This document shows, one piece after another, positions 24,286-30,931 of a DNA stretch of 31,067 bases (the stretch's first letter is position 1; each line of letters opens with the position of its first letter). The notes beneath the pieces were generated by a model. It was given only the letters and a program-made list of their open reading frames with translations, was not told where the DNA came from and ran no database searches. Where the stretch lies: the NCBI GenBank assembly GCA_009775375.1, contig VSPO01000029.1:1-31067 (forward strand), read 5' to 3'. This DNA comes from Muribaculaceae bacterium. Lineage in GTDB: Bacteria; Bacteroidota; Bacteroidia; Bacteroidales; Muribaculaceae. The position numbers were made by a program, and so were the translations under genes.

Positions 24286-24704
24286 GATTTTCTTGCAAAT
24301 TTGAAAAATTTAATTCGTTTGACAGTGTGACCGATTGCCAATGCAATGAATACGAAGCCAACCTTGCCGTGGATGGCACCAACCGGCGAATGTGTATATG
24401 TGTCAATCCAATGAAAGAGAGCGACCAACGCGCTTATCAAAGTGAACAGTGCGAAAACGGCAAGCCAACGTGTGACAGGCGATTTTTGTTTTCGTAATCT
24501 TTGAATCCACGATTTCCACCCGAAATGAAGATAAAGATGCCATACGATATTGGCGAAGAAAAGGCTGCCTATAATCACATGAATCAATACCCATACGATA
24601 CTACGGCTATCAGTGACTTCAAGTTGTAGGCTGGATGCAAGAATGAACGTTGTTGCAAAAACAAGCATCCAACCGCATAATCTAAGTTTTTCAACCCTGC
24701 TCAT
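24282..24704 (-). CDS. Small four-helix membrane protein (DUF4405-like)
   Basis: The 140-residue protein has four predicted membrane segments (about 10-28, 36-57, 80-100 and 112-130). His residues sit in or near the helices (VLIHVIIG, IVWHLYLHFGW, FHWIDTYTH, IGHTVK), a layout resembling cytochrome b561-like or DUF4405 proteins that bind haem. If so it could pass electrons in the inner membrane, possibly with the flavoprotein encoded two genes upstream. The haem-binding role is inference. Both ends overlap neighbours by four bases, so expression is tightly coupled. Confidence 0.75.
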   Translation of the reverse strand: MSRVEKLRLCGWMLVFATTFILASSLQLEVTDSRSIVWVLIHVIIGSLFFANIVWHLYLHFGWKSWIQRLRKQKSPVTRWLAVFALFTLISALVALFHWIDTYTHSPVGAIHGKVGFVFIALAIGHTVKRIKFFKFARKS

Positions 24705-24901
24705 GGCTTATAATTGCGTTTGATTTCATCTATTGACTTGCCGCCTATGCCAAAGTTCTCATCCGGCAGTTCCTTGATGGTGACGGTAAAAAACTGCATC
24801 GGGATATGGGTTATCTCGGAGGCTGTCGCTGTGAGTCGCTCGATAAGTTCTTTCTTTTGTTCGGAAGTCAATGCTCCGCTTTCAACTGATATGTATGGCA
24901 T
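24701..24901 (-). CDS. 4-oxalocrotonate tautomerase family protein
   Basis: The 66-residue protein starts MPYISVESGALTSEQKKELIERLT, the pattern of the tautomerase superfamily. After removal of Met the N-terminal Pro acts as the catalytic base. Length fits the small subunit type that assembles into hexamers. These enzymes convert enol to keto forms of small unsaturated acids, and some detoxify reactive compounds. The substrate is unknown here. It lies four bases after the flavoprotein stop and overlaps the next gene by four. Confidence 0.88.
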   Translation of the reverse strand: MPYISVESGALTSEQKKELIERLTATASEITHIPMQFFTVTIKELPDENFGIGGKSIDEIKRNYKP

Positions 24902-24905
24902 AAAC

Positions 24906-25475
24906 TCATGAATTTAATTTAAGCATAATCGAAGCCAAATTTTGGCCGAGGTTGCGCATATTGGCCATTCCCTCATCGTCTTTAAACACATCACCGATTT
25001 CTCGCCCATATACCATATTCCAATATGTCGAGCCAACGACTATCATCTCCTTATTGAGAAAGAAATGATTCATGGTATCAACCGCAGTCATGCCACCGGC
25101 ACGGCGCACAGCTGCAACAGCCACACCTAATTTATGTTTCAGAATTCCGGTATTGGTAGCAGAGACAACACCGCCTCTGTCCAATAACGCTTTCATTCGG
25201 GATGAAACATCGGCTGAATAGACCGGGGAACCAAGAATTATTCCGTCGGTTTCAACCATTTTGTTGAATATCTCGGCAAAACCATCTTTACGGAATACAC
25301 AGTTGCCTTTGCCTTTACAGGCAAAGCAAGCACGGCACGGCTCTATATCGACATCTGCCAACTGAATAAGCTCGGTTTCAATACCCCTCTTATTAAGTTC
25401 CTCAAATATCGTGCGGATTATGATTGCTGTATTGCCATCTCTCCGTGCGCTGCCGTTAATGCCAATGACTTTCAT
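24906..25475 (-). CDS. Iron-sulfur flavoprotein-like NAD(P)H-dependent oxidoreductase
   Basis: The 189-residue protein has a flavodoxin-like fold. The FMN phosphate loop is GSARRDGNT at 8-16, and GSPVYSADVSSRMKALLDR is the second flavin-binding segment. A cysteine cluster CRACFACKGKGNC gives Cys47, Cys50, Cys53 and Cys59, spaced CX2CX2CX5C as in iron-sulfur flavoproteins (Isf), which carry a 4Fe-4S cluster next to FMN and reduce oxygen species or quinone-like electron acceptors. Later parts (VAAVRRAGGMTAVDTMNHFFL) match the family. It overlaps the YciI gene by four bases. The physiological acceptor is unknown. Confidence 0.9.
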   Translation of the reverse strand: MKVIGINGSARRDGNTAIIIRTIFEELNKRGIETELIQLADVDIEPCRACFACKGKGNCVFRKDGFAEIFNKMVETDGIILGSPVYSADVSSRMKALLDRGGVVSATNTGILKHKLGVAVAAVRRAGGMTAVDTMNHFFLNKEMIVVGSTYWNMVYGREIGDVFKDDEGMANMRNLGQNLASIMLKLNS

Positions 25476-25768
25476 TGCAGAAACGATTTTAACGAATCAT
25501 TGGCAAACATTGTCGGAGTTAACTCCACTATCTGATAGCCGGCAATGTCGTTGATGTGGAATGGATCTTCTGCAATTATAGCAGCACCTGCTTCACGACT
25601 GTCAGCTGTCATCATTATCACACCTCCGACACGCGGATTCTGCGGCCCGGATGCGATGAAATCTCCGGCTGCATAGTGCTTGGCGAGGTATTCACGATGA
25701 GCGGCAAGGAATCTATCAACCTCGCTCAACGTCTTTTTGTATGTAAGTATCGCGATAAACATAGTCAT
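25472..25768 (-). CDS. YciI-like protein
   Basis: The 98-residue protein belongs to the YciI family: MFIAILTYKK, then SEVDRFLAAHREYLAKHYAAGDFIASGPQNPRVGG and EDPFHINDIAGYQIVEL. It keeps the His of AHREYL and the Asp of EDPFH, which form the presumed active site of the dimeric alpha-beta barrel. The biochemical role of the family is mostly unknown; relatives include chloromuconolactone dehalogenase-like enzymes. It is the first gene of the operon. Its start ATG at 25768 is followed by a second at 25762. A GGAG at 25779-25782 could be its ribosome-binding site and can be sequestered by the leader RNA. Confidence 0.88.
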   Translation of the reverse strand: MTMFIAILTYKKTLSEVDRFLAAHREYLAKHYAAGDFIASGPQNPRVGGVIMMTADSREAGAAIIAEDPFHINDIAGYQIVELTPTMFANDSLKSFLQ

Positions 25769-26010
25769 GTCATTTATGCTCCGCAGTCCGATGGAGCGGT
25801 TTATAAATGCAGAAGCGCGGACTGTCTATGCCACGTCTTAATTGAAGGTCGTAGGAAACCTTGGATACAGATGTAGAGATAGCAGCCCACGCCGTATGCG
25901 TGAGAACCGCTATGCCATCTTTGTATCCTGAAAAGTTCCTACGTTTCCAATTACAAGAGAGCATACCGCTTCTTATTTCAAAATGTCGTAGGCAAACTTG
26001 CGTCAATCCG
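25769..26010 (-). ncRNA. Structured leader RNA of the YciI operon
   Basis: On the minus strand, four helices are nested: GTAGGAA/TTCCTAC (25936-25942 with 25851-25857), GGATAC/GTATCC (25923-25928 with 25863-25868), ATAGC/GCTAT (25909-25913 with 25879-25883) and CTCACGC/GCGTGGG (25898-25904 with 25886-25892). The last includes a U-G pair that would be an A-C mismatch on the other strand. Nearer the gene, GCTCC/GGAGC (25793-25797 with 25778-25782) covers the GGAG ribosome-binding site, and its 10-nt loop can pair CGGACTG with CAGTCCG upstream (25784-25790 with 25818-25824), making a pseudoknot. This is the form of a translational riboswitch or protein-binding leader. An 81-codon ORF (25770-26015, GTG start) spans it but shows no domain. 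Confidence 0.6.
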
Positions 26011-26014
26011 GACA

Positions 26015-26022
26015 CAAAGGTA
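26015..26022 (-). promoter_or_regulatory. -7 box for the YciI operon leader
   Basis: The minus-strand sequence TACCTTTG matches TAnnTTTG exactly. It places the transcription start near 26008 and gives a leader of about 240 nt before the YciI ATG. No clear -33 box is seen. Confidence 0.5.
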
Positions 26023-26053
26023 CGAAATTTTATGGGGATTTTAACGATTAAAC

Positions 26054-26104
26054 GTGGTGACCCGGCGGAAATTTGGCTGAGGTCACCACATTTTTATAGC
26101 CGAA
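26054..26104 (+). repeat. Inverted repeat GTGGTGACC at the island edge
   Basis: GTGGTGACC at 26054-26062 and GGTCACCAC at 26091-26099 form a perfect 9-bp inverted repeat with a 28-nt spacer, followed by ATTTTT on the plus strand. It could be a plus-strand terminator, although no plus-strand gene ends here, or a recombinase-binding site, because GTGGTGAC recurs twice at 26288-26306. Confidence 0.45.
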
Positions 26105-26326
26105 ACATAGTTAAAGTCTGTTAAAGTTTAAGGTCGCGAGGAGGTGATGTGGGGTTGAATGACTCTGAATGGATTTGGATGAATTTGAAATATATGCTGA
26201 TTATCAGTGTATTAAGCTACTGCAATAAAAGATATGCACCTATGTTAACACGCATAACGGACAAGATTTCAGAGCGTTAGCGTGGGTGTGGTGACTTTGT
26301 GGTGACTCGGAGGGGTATGGTTGAAT
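26105..26326. other. Non-coding stretch with GTGGTGAC direct repeats
   Basis: No gene was found. Two GTGGTGAC copies (26288-26295 and 26299-26306) lie 11 bp apart in direct orientation and match the inverted pair at 26054-26099. The rest is AT-rich and featureless. Confidence 0.4.
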
Positions 26327-26363
26327 AAAAGACCGCTAACTCATTGAGAATTAGCGGTCTTTT
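26327..26363. terminator. Bidirectional terminator hairpin
   Basis: AAAAGACCGCTAA at 26327-26339 and TTAGCGGTCTTTT at 26351-26363 form a perfect 13-bp stem ending in an A4/T4 run on both strands. It would stop the minus-strand transcript starting near 26570. Confidence 0.7.
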
Positions 26364-26571
26364 GTGGTGCCACCAGTATTGGAGCCTTGTATGGAACCAA
26401 GTGGTTATCAAGTTGTTAGGTGCGTTTTGAGGGGCTGATTTTACCCTCCTTACACCTGCGAATTTCAACGATTTTCAGCATCCTGCGTCGGGATTTCCGT
26501 CATAAGACTGAACGGCGATTGCGTCCAGCCTGAATCATGGATGCCGAGGCTGTCAATGTTCTCGTTGTTTG
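26364..26571 (-). ncRNA. Candidate small RNA or small-peptide transcript
   Basis: A full-consensus promoter upstream and the hairpin terminator at 26327-26363 define a minus-strand transcript of about 240 nt with no substantial gene. It contains two tiny frames, MTEIPTQDAENR and, overlapping its end, MLKIVEIRRCKEGKISPSKRT; neither is recognised. The first frame stays open upstream without a start (NIDSLGIHDSGW), so it may also be a decayed gene. A true small RNA and a gene remnant cannot be told apart here. Confidence 0.35.
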
Positions 26572-26575
26572 AGTG

Positions 26576-26607
26576 CAAAGTTAGTCAAATCCGGGTTTAT
26601 ATCCAAA
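26576..26607 (-). promoter_or_regulatory. Promoter of the candidate small RNA
   Basis: On the minus strand a -33 TTTG (26604-26607) and a -7 TAACTTTG (26576-26583) are exactly 20 bp apart. Confidence 0.6.
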
Positions 26608-26717
26608 GGAATTTAAGATATGTTGAGTGTTTTTATCGTTAAATTAGTGTTAGCTATACTGGTGTGCCGCACAATGAGCAGATATGAGATAGGCGTAGAT
26701 AGGAGCAGCATCTGTTC

Positions 26718-26767
26718 CGTCACAGCACCAAATATAGGTAAAAAGTGTTCGATTTGGCGCGTTGGTG
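26718..26767 (+). repeat. 50-bp imperfect palindrome, copy 1
   Basis: The unit begins CGTCACAGCA and carries CCAAAT (26728-26733) and ATTTGG (26752-26757), 24 bp apart. Outer arms are less well matched than in copies 2 and 3. It is one of three such units ahead of the ATPase gene. Confidence 0.6.
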
Positions 26768-26870
26768 AATTATAAGACCAAGATTGGCTGGAAGAGCGTT
26801 TTACGACAACGCCTAATGTCAGACCAGCACTTCGTCAACCTTCTCGACCGATTTTTCATCACAGCCCGAC

Positions 26871-26920
26871 CGTCACGCTTCCAAATGTGGTGCAAAAATA
26901 TGCGATTTGGAAGCAGGATG
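26871..26920 (+). repeat. 50-bp imperfect palindrome, copy 2
   Basis: The left arm CGTCACGCTTCCAAAT matches the reverse complement of the right arm (26905-26920) at 13 of 16 positions. CCAAAT and ATTTGG are 24 bp apart, as in copy 1. Between copies 1 and 2 there is a GCGTT/AACGC hairpin (26796-26812) and no gene. Confidence 0.65.
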
Positions 26921-26956
26921 TGTAAGCTTAGATCAGAGATTTTAATTATAACGATG

Positions 26957-27005
26957 CGTCGCGATTCCAAATGTCGTAAAAAAAGAGAGATTTGGAAACG
27001 TGATG
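26957..27005 (+). repeat. 50-bp imperfect palindrome, copy 3, at the ATPase promoter
   Basis: The left arm CGTCGCGATTCCAAAT matches the reverse complement of the right arm (26990-27005) at 12 of 16 positions; the inner spacing is 23 bp. The right arm reaches into the expected -33 region of the ATPase promoter, so binding there could repress or activate it. Confidence 0.65.
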
Positions 27006-27019
27006 TACGAATTAATTTG

Positions 27020-27027
27020 TATCTTTG
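27020..27027 (+). promoter_or_regulatory. -7 box of the ATPase gene
   Basis: TATCTTTG matches TAnnTTTG and lies 20 bp before the ATG at 27048. The TTTGG of palindrome copy 3 (26991-26995) is the nearest -33-like box, with a 24-bp spacer. Confidence 0.55.
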
Positions 27028-27047
27028 CAGTCTAAATTATATCTTAT

Positions 27048-28472
27048 ATGTTGATAGGAAGAGAGAAAGAAATACAGGAACTTCGACAGGCTTACGATTC
27101 AGAAGAGTCTAAGTTTGTCGCCATATTCGGACGACGAAGAATAGGAAAGACCTATCTTGTAAGAGAGGTCTTTCATGATAAATTTGCGTTTTCCTACTCC
27201 GGAATGGCAAAAGCCTCAACGAAGGAACAGCTACAGCGATTCTATCTGTCCCTGATAGATTACGGCTATAAGAATGGAGCTAAGCCCAATAATTGGATAG
27301 AGGCCTTCTATATGCTTGAGCAGTTTCTTAAGGAGTTACCGGAAGGTAAAAAGGTAGTGTTCTTGGATGAGCTGCCTTGGATGGATGCCCCTAAATCCAG
27401 TTTTATGCCTGCATTTGAGAATTTTTGGAATGGTTGGGCGTCAGCGAGAAAAGACATACTCCTTATTGTATGCGGATCCGCAACCTCTTGGATGGTTAAG
27501 AAAATACTTAAGAACAGAGGTGGCTTACATAATAGACTAAACAACCAGATATATCTACAGCCTTTCAACTTGCATGAGTGTGAATTATATGCGAAAAGCA
27601 TCAATCTGCCCATAGAGCGACAAGAGATAATGGAGGCATATATGGTATTTGGAGGTATCCCCTTTTATTGGTCACTGCTCAGCAAGTCTCTAAGTTTGCC
27701 CCAGAATATTGACGCATTGTTCTTTGGAAAGAATCCCAAGTTAAAGAACGAGTTTAAGGAATTATATTCATCGCTCTTTAAACAACCAGAGGCATATTTG
27801 GATATAATTACGGCGTTGGCAAAAAAGAAAATCGGGATGACTCGTGATGAAATCATCGAAAATGCCAATATAGCGACCAGCGGACTTCTCACAAAATATC
27901 TGGAAGATTTAGAGAATTGCGGTTTTATCCGTAAATATCAGGCAATCGGTTCAAAAACGAAGAACTCCCTATATCAGCTAATTGATAACTTCACGCTGTT
28001 CTACTTCAAGTTTATGGAAGACCGAAAGAACACGGATGCCAATTATTGGTCTAAGATACAGACTGCACCAATATATCATAACTGGAGTGGTCTCGCTTTT
28101 GAGCGGGTCTGTCTCTTGCACTCAGAGCAGATAAAAAAGGCTCTTGGAATAAGCGGTGTAATCACAAATGAATACTCATGGCGTACCGTCGCTACAGACG
28201 AACATCCCGGAGCGCAGATTGACCTATTGATTGACCGAAGCGACAAAGTGATAAATCTCTGTGAAATAAAATATTCCGATAGCCCATATTCTATTGACAA
28301 GAAATATATGGAAAACCTGCGAAACAAGGTAGCACTGTTTCGACAATTAACAAAGACTCGGAAAGGCATAGCGTTAACCATGATTACAAATTCAGGGCTT
28401 GTGAAGAATTCCTATTCAATGAATAATATCCATTCGCAAATCACAGCCGATGACTTATTCGCAAATGTATGA
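27048..28472 (+). CDS. AAA ATPase with C-terminal DUF234/PD-(D/E)XK-like domain
   Basis: The 474-residue protein starts MLIGREKEIQELRQAY, the standard opening of the archaeal-type ATPase family. Walker A is GRRRIGKT at 28-35 and Walker B is VVFLDE at 103-108, followed by LPWMD. ERVCLLH near residue 360 starts the DUF234-like end, which has a nuclease-like signature: Asp392 in QIDLLIDR, then Glu406 and Lys408 in LCEIKYS, spaced like the D-ExK core of PD-(D/E)XK enzymes. A winged-helix part (MTRDEIIENANIATSGLLTKYLEDLENCGFI) lies between. These ATPases are common in Bacteroidetes and archaea, with unknown function; links to mobile elements and toxin-like roles have been suggested. It may bind the palindromes in front of its own gene. 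Confidence 0.92.
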   Translation: MLIGREKEIQELRQAYDSEESKFVAIFGRRRIGKTYLVREVFHDKFAFSYSGMAKASTKEQLQRFYLSLIDYGYKNGAKPNNWIEAFYMLEQFLKELPEGKKVVFLDELPWMDAPKSSFMPAFENFWNGWASARKDILLIVCGSATSWMVKKILKNRGGLHNRLNNQIYLQPFNLHECELYAKSINLPIERQEIMEAYMVFGGIPFYWSLLSKSLSLPQNIDALFFGKNPKLKNEFKELYSSLFKQPEAYLDIITALAKKKIGMTRDEIIENANIATSGLLTKYLEDLENCGFIRKYQAIGSKTKNSLYQLIDNFTLFYFKFMEDRKNTDANYWSKIQTAPIYHNWSGLAFERVCLLHSEQIKKALGISGVITNEYSWRTVATDEHPGAQIDLLIDRSDKVINLCEIKYSDSPYSIDKKYMENLRNKVALFRQLTKTRKGIALTMITNSGLVKNSYSMNNIHSQITADDLFANV

Positions 28473-28557
28473 TATATAACCAGTTTGTATATTTTCAGCA
28501 TTTCTATGATTGTTATAGTTGTAGTATTTGATAATTGGTCAATTAACATTGTAACTT

Positions 28558-28878
28558 ATGGATAAACTAATTGAATCGGTCTGGAATCGCGCCAGACAAA
28601 TAGAGCATAGAAATCCCGATGTTTGGCGTCAGGATTTTGCTGGAGCATGGATCCGACGCGACCAATATGGAGTAATGAGTAAATTTGGGTGGGTCATTGA
28701 CCATATAAAACCAAAATCAATGAACGGAGATGATTCTTTAGATAATTTACAGGCTTTACATTGGAAAAATAATATTTCAAAAGGGAATAATTATCTAGAG
28801 GTTGAAACATGTGTCACTTCTGAAGGGTTGGATAATATTCATAAGCAAAAAAAATGGAAACTCAATATTCTGAAATAA
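28558..28878 (+). CDS. Small HNH endonuclease
   Basis: The 106-residue protein carries a compact HNH motif: Asp48-His49 in WVIDHIKPKS, Asn63 in LDNLQALHWKNN, His68, and Asn72 with Lys75 in NNISKGN. The first 45 residues (SVWNRARQIEHRNPDVWRQDF) are family-specific and may bind the partner or DNA. Such small HNH proteins nick or cut DNA using one metal ion. Its last 25 bp overlap the following gene, and an A8 run (28847-28854) lies in the overlap. The gene is 86 bp after the ATPase with no strong terminator between, so co-transcription with it is possible. Base use is AT-rich, unlike the purine genes, which suggests transfer. Confidence 0.85.
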   Translation: MDKLIESVWNRARQIEHRNPDVWRQDFAGAWIRRDQYGVMSKFGWVIDHIKPKSMNGDDSLDNLQALHWKNNISKGNNYLEVETCVTSEGLDNIHKQKKWKLNILK

Positions 28879-30236
28879 CACGAAACGCAGGTTCGTCTGA
28901 GAATAGGTCGCATATAACTCGAGAAAGGAAAATCCTTTCTCGCTCTTTCCTTTGTAGCTTTGGACTGTCTTTGATGGTTCTTGTAATAGTTGCATATTGC
29001 TTCTGCAATAATAATGTCTATCATGGAGAAGAAGACTGGATTGTACAACATGATGTTATTGGAACATATGGAGATTTCATAGGAGGTGTACTTGGTACTT
29101 TGGTTGCACTGTATTCAGCCTATTTACTTGTGAGGACTCTTGGCAACCAGCTCTCAGTCAATAGTGATGTAATGCGTACAAATGGGAATATCATAGACAC
29201 CAATAATATTACTATCTATCAAACAAATCTTCAAATATTTGATAATAAATTTTGTGCATTTTTTGACAACTACAAATCAGCAAAGCATAATTATCAATGC
29301 GAGGCTAAATATTCTCATAAAAAAAAGGTTATAGACGATGATGGACATTATAGAACCATTGAAGAGGAAAACATTGTAACGCATACTGGTTCGAAAGCGA
29401 TTGATTACATTGCGTCTGCATTTTCTTCTTCGTCCTATTCTGACAAACGGACCTATCTGTCTCGCGTAAAGAGTGCAACTAATAAATTTGATGAATTATA
29501 TGCTCAACATAGAAGGGAGATGTCTGTCCATTTTAGAAATCTTTATTTACTAACAAAATTCATTGGAGAAACAGATAATTTTGACGAGGACGGAAAATGG
29601 AAAATAAAAGAAGCAGATAGAGTTGAATATGCCAAAAGCATAAGAGGTCAACTCAGCGAAGGAGAGATGATATTATTACGATATAATTGCATGACGAGTA
29701 GAGGGGAGAAAATGCGTCCATTTGTTAATCAATTTAATCTAATCAAGCATTTGCCTTTGATGTCTTTACTCGAATTTAGAATTCACCGTTCTAAGCTTAA
29801 TTCAGATAGAGAAGCCAATACACTGGACTCTCATTTTATCGAATTAAAGAAGAAGATTAAAGACTATATAGGTTATGCAGCTAATAATGAAAATGCAAAT
29901 TGGCCGTTATCAGTAAGATATTCAATAGAGATGAATCTATCAGCGGATAAAAAGCAATTTACATTAACGATTATAAGAAAGAAGAATCGCCCCGCTACAG
30001 GCAGTGATGGAACGCCTGTAATAGAAAAAGCATTAAATCGTTTTACTTCAATAAATGATATTGAAGAGCTTTATAAAGATTTTGTAAGAGAGGTTTTAAT
30101 CGTTTCAAATTTTTATCTGTATAATGGACAGAAGAATAGGGGTGTAACGGGGACACATAGAACTGACGATATAAATGATTACGCAGTTATTGAGTATAAT
30201 AGTCAATACCCAATTATAGTTGCATTTGATGCTTAA
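28854..30236 (+). CDS. Putative phage abortive infection membrane protein (putAbiC-like)
   Basis: The 460-residue protein has two membrane helices near the N-terminus (about 33-51 and 74-94, the second containing GDFIGGVLGTLVALYSAYLLV), then a large cytoplasmic part. The region around 220-290 has HFRNLYLLTKFIGE, RVEYAKSIRGQLSEGEMILLRYNC and FVNQFNLIKHLP, which match the layout of putative AbiC-type abortive infection proteins (putAbiC). A role in phage defence by membrane-linked cell shutdown is known only by family association. The C-terminal 150 residues are lineage-specific. The ATG lies inside the HNH gene in the -1 frame, directly at an A8 run, so the two are translationally coupled or can be fused by frameshift. 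Confidence 0.82.
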   Translation: METQYSEITRNAGSSENRSHITRERKILSRSFLCSFGLSLMVLVIVAYCFCNNNVYHGEEDWIVQHDVIGTYGDFIGGVLGTLVALYSAYLLVRTLGNQLSVNSDVMRTNGNIIDTNNITIYQTNLQIFDNKFCAFFDNYKSAKHNYQCEAKYSHKKKVIDDDGHYRTIEEENIVTHTGSKAIDYIASAFSSSSYSDKRTYLSRVKSATNKFDELYAQHRREMSVHFRNLYLLTKFIGETDNFDEDGKWKIKEADRVEYAKSIRGQLSEGEMILLRYNCMTSRGEKMRPFVNQFNLIKHLPLMSLLEFRIHRSKLNSDREANTLDSHFIELKKKIKDYIGYAANNENANWPLSVRYSIEMNLSADKKQFTLTIIRKKNRPATGSDGTPVIEKALNRFTSINDIEELYKDFVREVLIVSNFYLYNGQKNRGVTGTHRTDDINDYAVIEYNSQYPIIVAFDA

Positions 30237-30282
30237 AAAGTGTGTTATGCAATTTACAGATAAAATATAATAATATAGCATA

Positions 30283-30319
30283 GCCCCGGCAGTTCGTGGA
30301 GTGAACTGTCGGGGCCTTT
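30283..30319 (+). terminator. Terminator after the putAbiC-like gene
   Basis: A 13-bp stem with one G-T pair is formed by 30283-30295 and 30303-30315 with loop GTGGAGT, followed by CTTTT. It ends the HNH-putAbiC transcript and lies 5 bp from the convergent HTH gene. Confidence 0.75.
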
Positions 30320-30323
30320 TGCG

Positions 30324-30620
30324 TCAAAGCAGTGGAGGGAGGTAGTGGTCTTTCAGATAGTTCTCAATATCACTTTCGGCATAAAGGATTTTGCCTTCGA
30401 GGTTGTAAAATCCGATTATGCCGTTGGCGCGGTAGTTGGCAAGCGTCCTTTTGCTTACACGGAGTCTTTTGGCAAGCTCAGTGTCGCTTATAAAACGGTT
30501 GCCGTTGAACATCGGACGTGAAATGTCGGTCAGAGTCGCCGATGATTCCTTGATGTCGCTGATTATCTTGAACAGCTCCTTTCTCTCCTCTCTTGTCTGG
30601 AATGTCGGGCGTTCAGACAT
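30324..30620 (-). CDS. Helix-turn-helix protein of mobile-element type (second of pair)
   Basis: The 98-residue protein starts MSERPTFQTREERKELFKII and has a MerR/excisionase-like HTH near residues 45-75 (FISDTELAKRLRVSKRTLANYRANGIIGFYNLEGKILYAESDIENYLKDH). Proteins like this occur in pairs in Bacteroides conjugative and mobilisable elements, where they act as excision or transfer regulators. The start at 30620 is chosen over 30680, which would overlap the upstream gene far more. The gene overlaps its upstream neighbour by eight bases. Confidence 0.85.
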   Translation of the reverse strand: MSERPTFQTREERKELFKIISDIKESSATLTDISRPMFNGNRFISDTELAKRLRVSKRTLANYRANGIIGFYNLEGKILYAESDIENYLKDHYLPPLL

Positions 30621-30894
30621 TGGAATGGCCTCGTTCCAACAATCTGCCAATCTCGTCAGCCGGATAAAACACCTTCCCATTCATAAGGGAGTATCCGATA
30701 GCACCCGTGGCTCTCATATTCTGCAATGAGCGAGGAGTCTTCCGCAGGATTGCCTGTGCGGTGTCATTGTCAATCCATTCGTCACGGGATTTGTGTGACA
30801 GACGCGATATAGCCGTATGCAGAGCCGCACTGCAATCTTTAAGAGCCGAGACCATCGCGTCATAGACGGTTCGCTCAATCGTAATGTATTCCAT
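30613..30894 (-). CDS. Helix-turn-helix protein of mobile-element type (first of pair)
   Basis: The 93-residue protein starts MEYITIERTVYDAMVSALKDC and has a DNA-binding segment (IDNDTAQAILRKTPRSLQNMRATGAIGYSLMNGKVFYPADEIGRLLE) similar in plan to its neighbour but diverged. The N-terminal helix may mediate dimerisation. The start at 30894 is supported by a -7-like box about 40 bp upstream; an upstream in-frame ATG at 30945 overlaps that box and the palindrome. It is translated with the second HTH gene. Confidence 0.82.
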   Translation of the reverse strand: MEYITIERTVYDAMVSALKDCSAALHTAISRLSHKSRDEWIDNDTAQAILRKTPRSLQNMRATGAIGYSLMNGKVFYPADEIGRLLERGHSNV

Positions 30895-30931
30895 AATCAA
30901 CGGTTTTAGTGGGTGGATTTGCCGGACATGA

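Noticed and set aside
25770..26015. 81-codon minus-strand ORF in the YciI leader
   Set aside because: It starts with GTG inside the -7 box and spans strongly paired RNA helices; no domain is seen. Kept only as a possible leader peptide.
26364..26400. tRNA 3' end or attachment site (minus strand reads CTGGTGGCACCA)
   Set aside because: There is no T-arm GGTTCGA sequence or acceptor partner, so at most it is a chance or decayed match.
26718..27005. CRISPR-like array of three repeats
   Set aside because: The spacing between units is irregular (153 and 86 bp), the repeats are diverged palindromes with variable centres, and there are no cas genes.
26762..27112. 116-codon plus-strand ORF ahead of the ATPase gene
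   Set aside because: It runs through two copies of the palindromic repeat and the promoter, and overlaps the ATPase start in another frame. Its composition looks non-coding.
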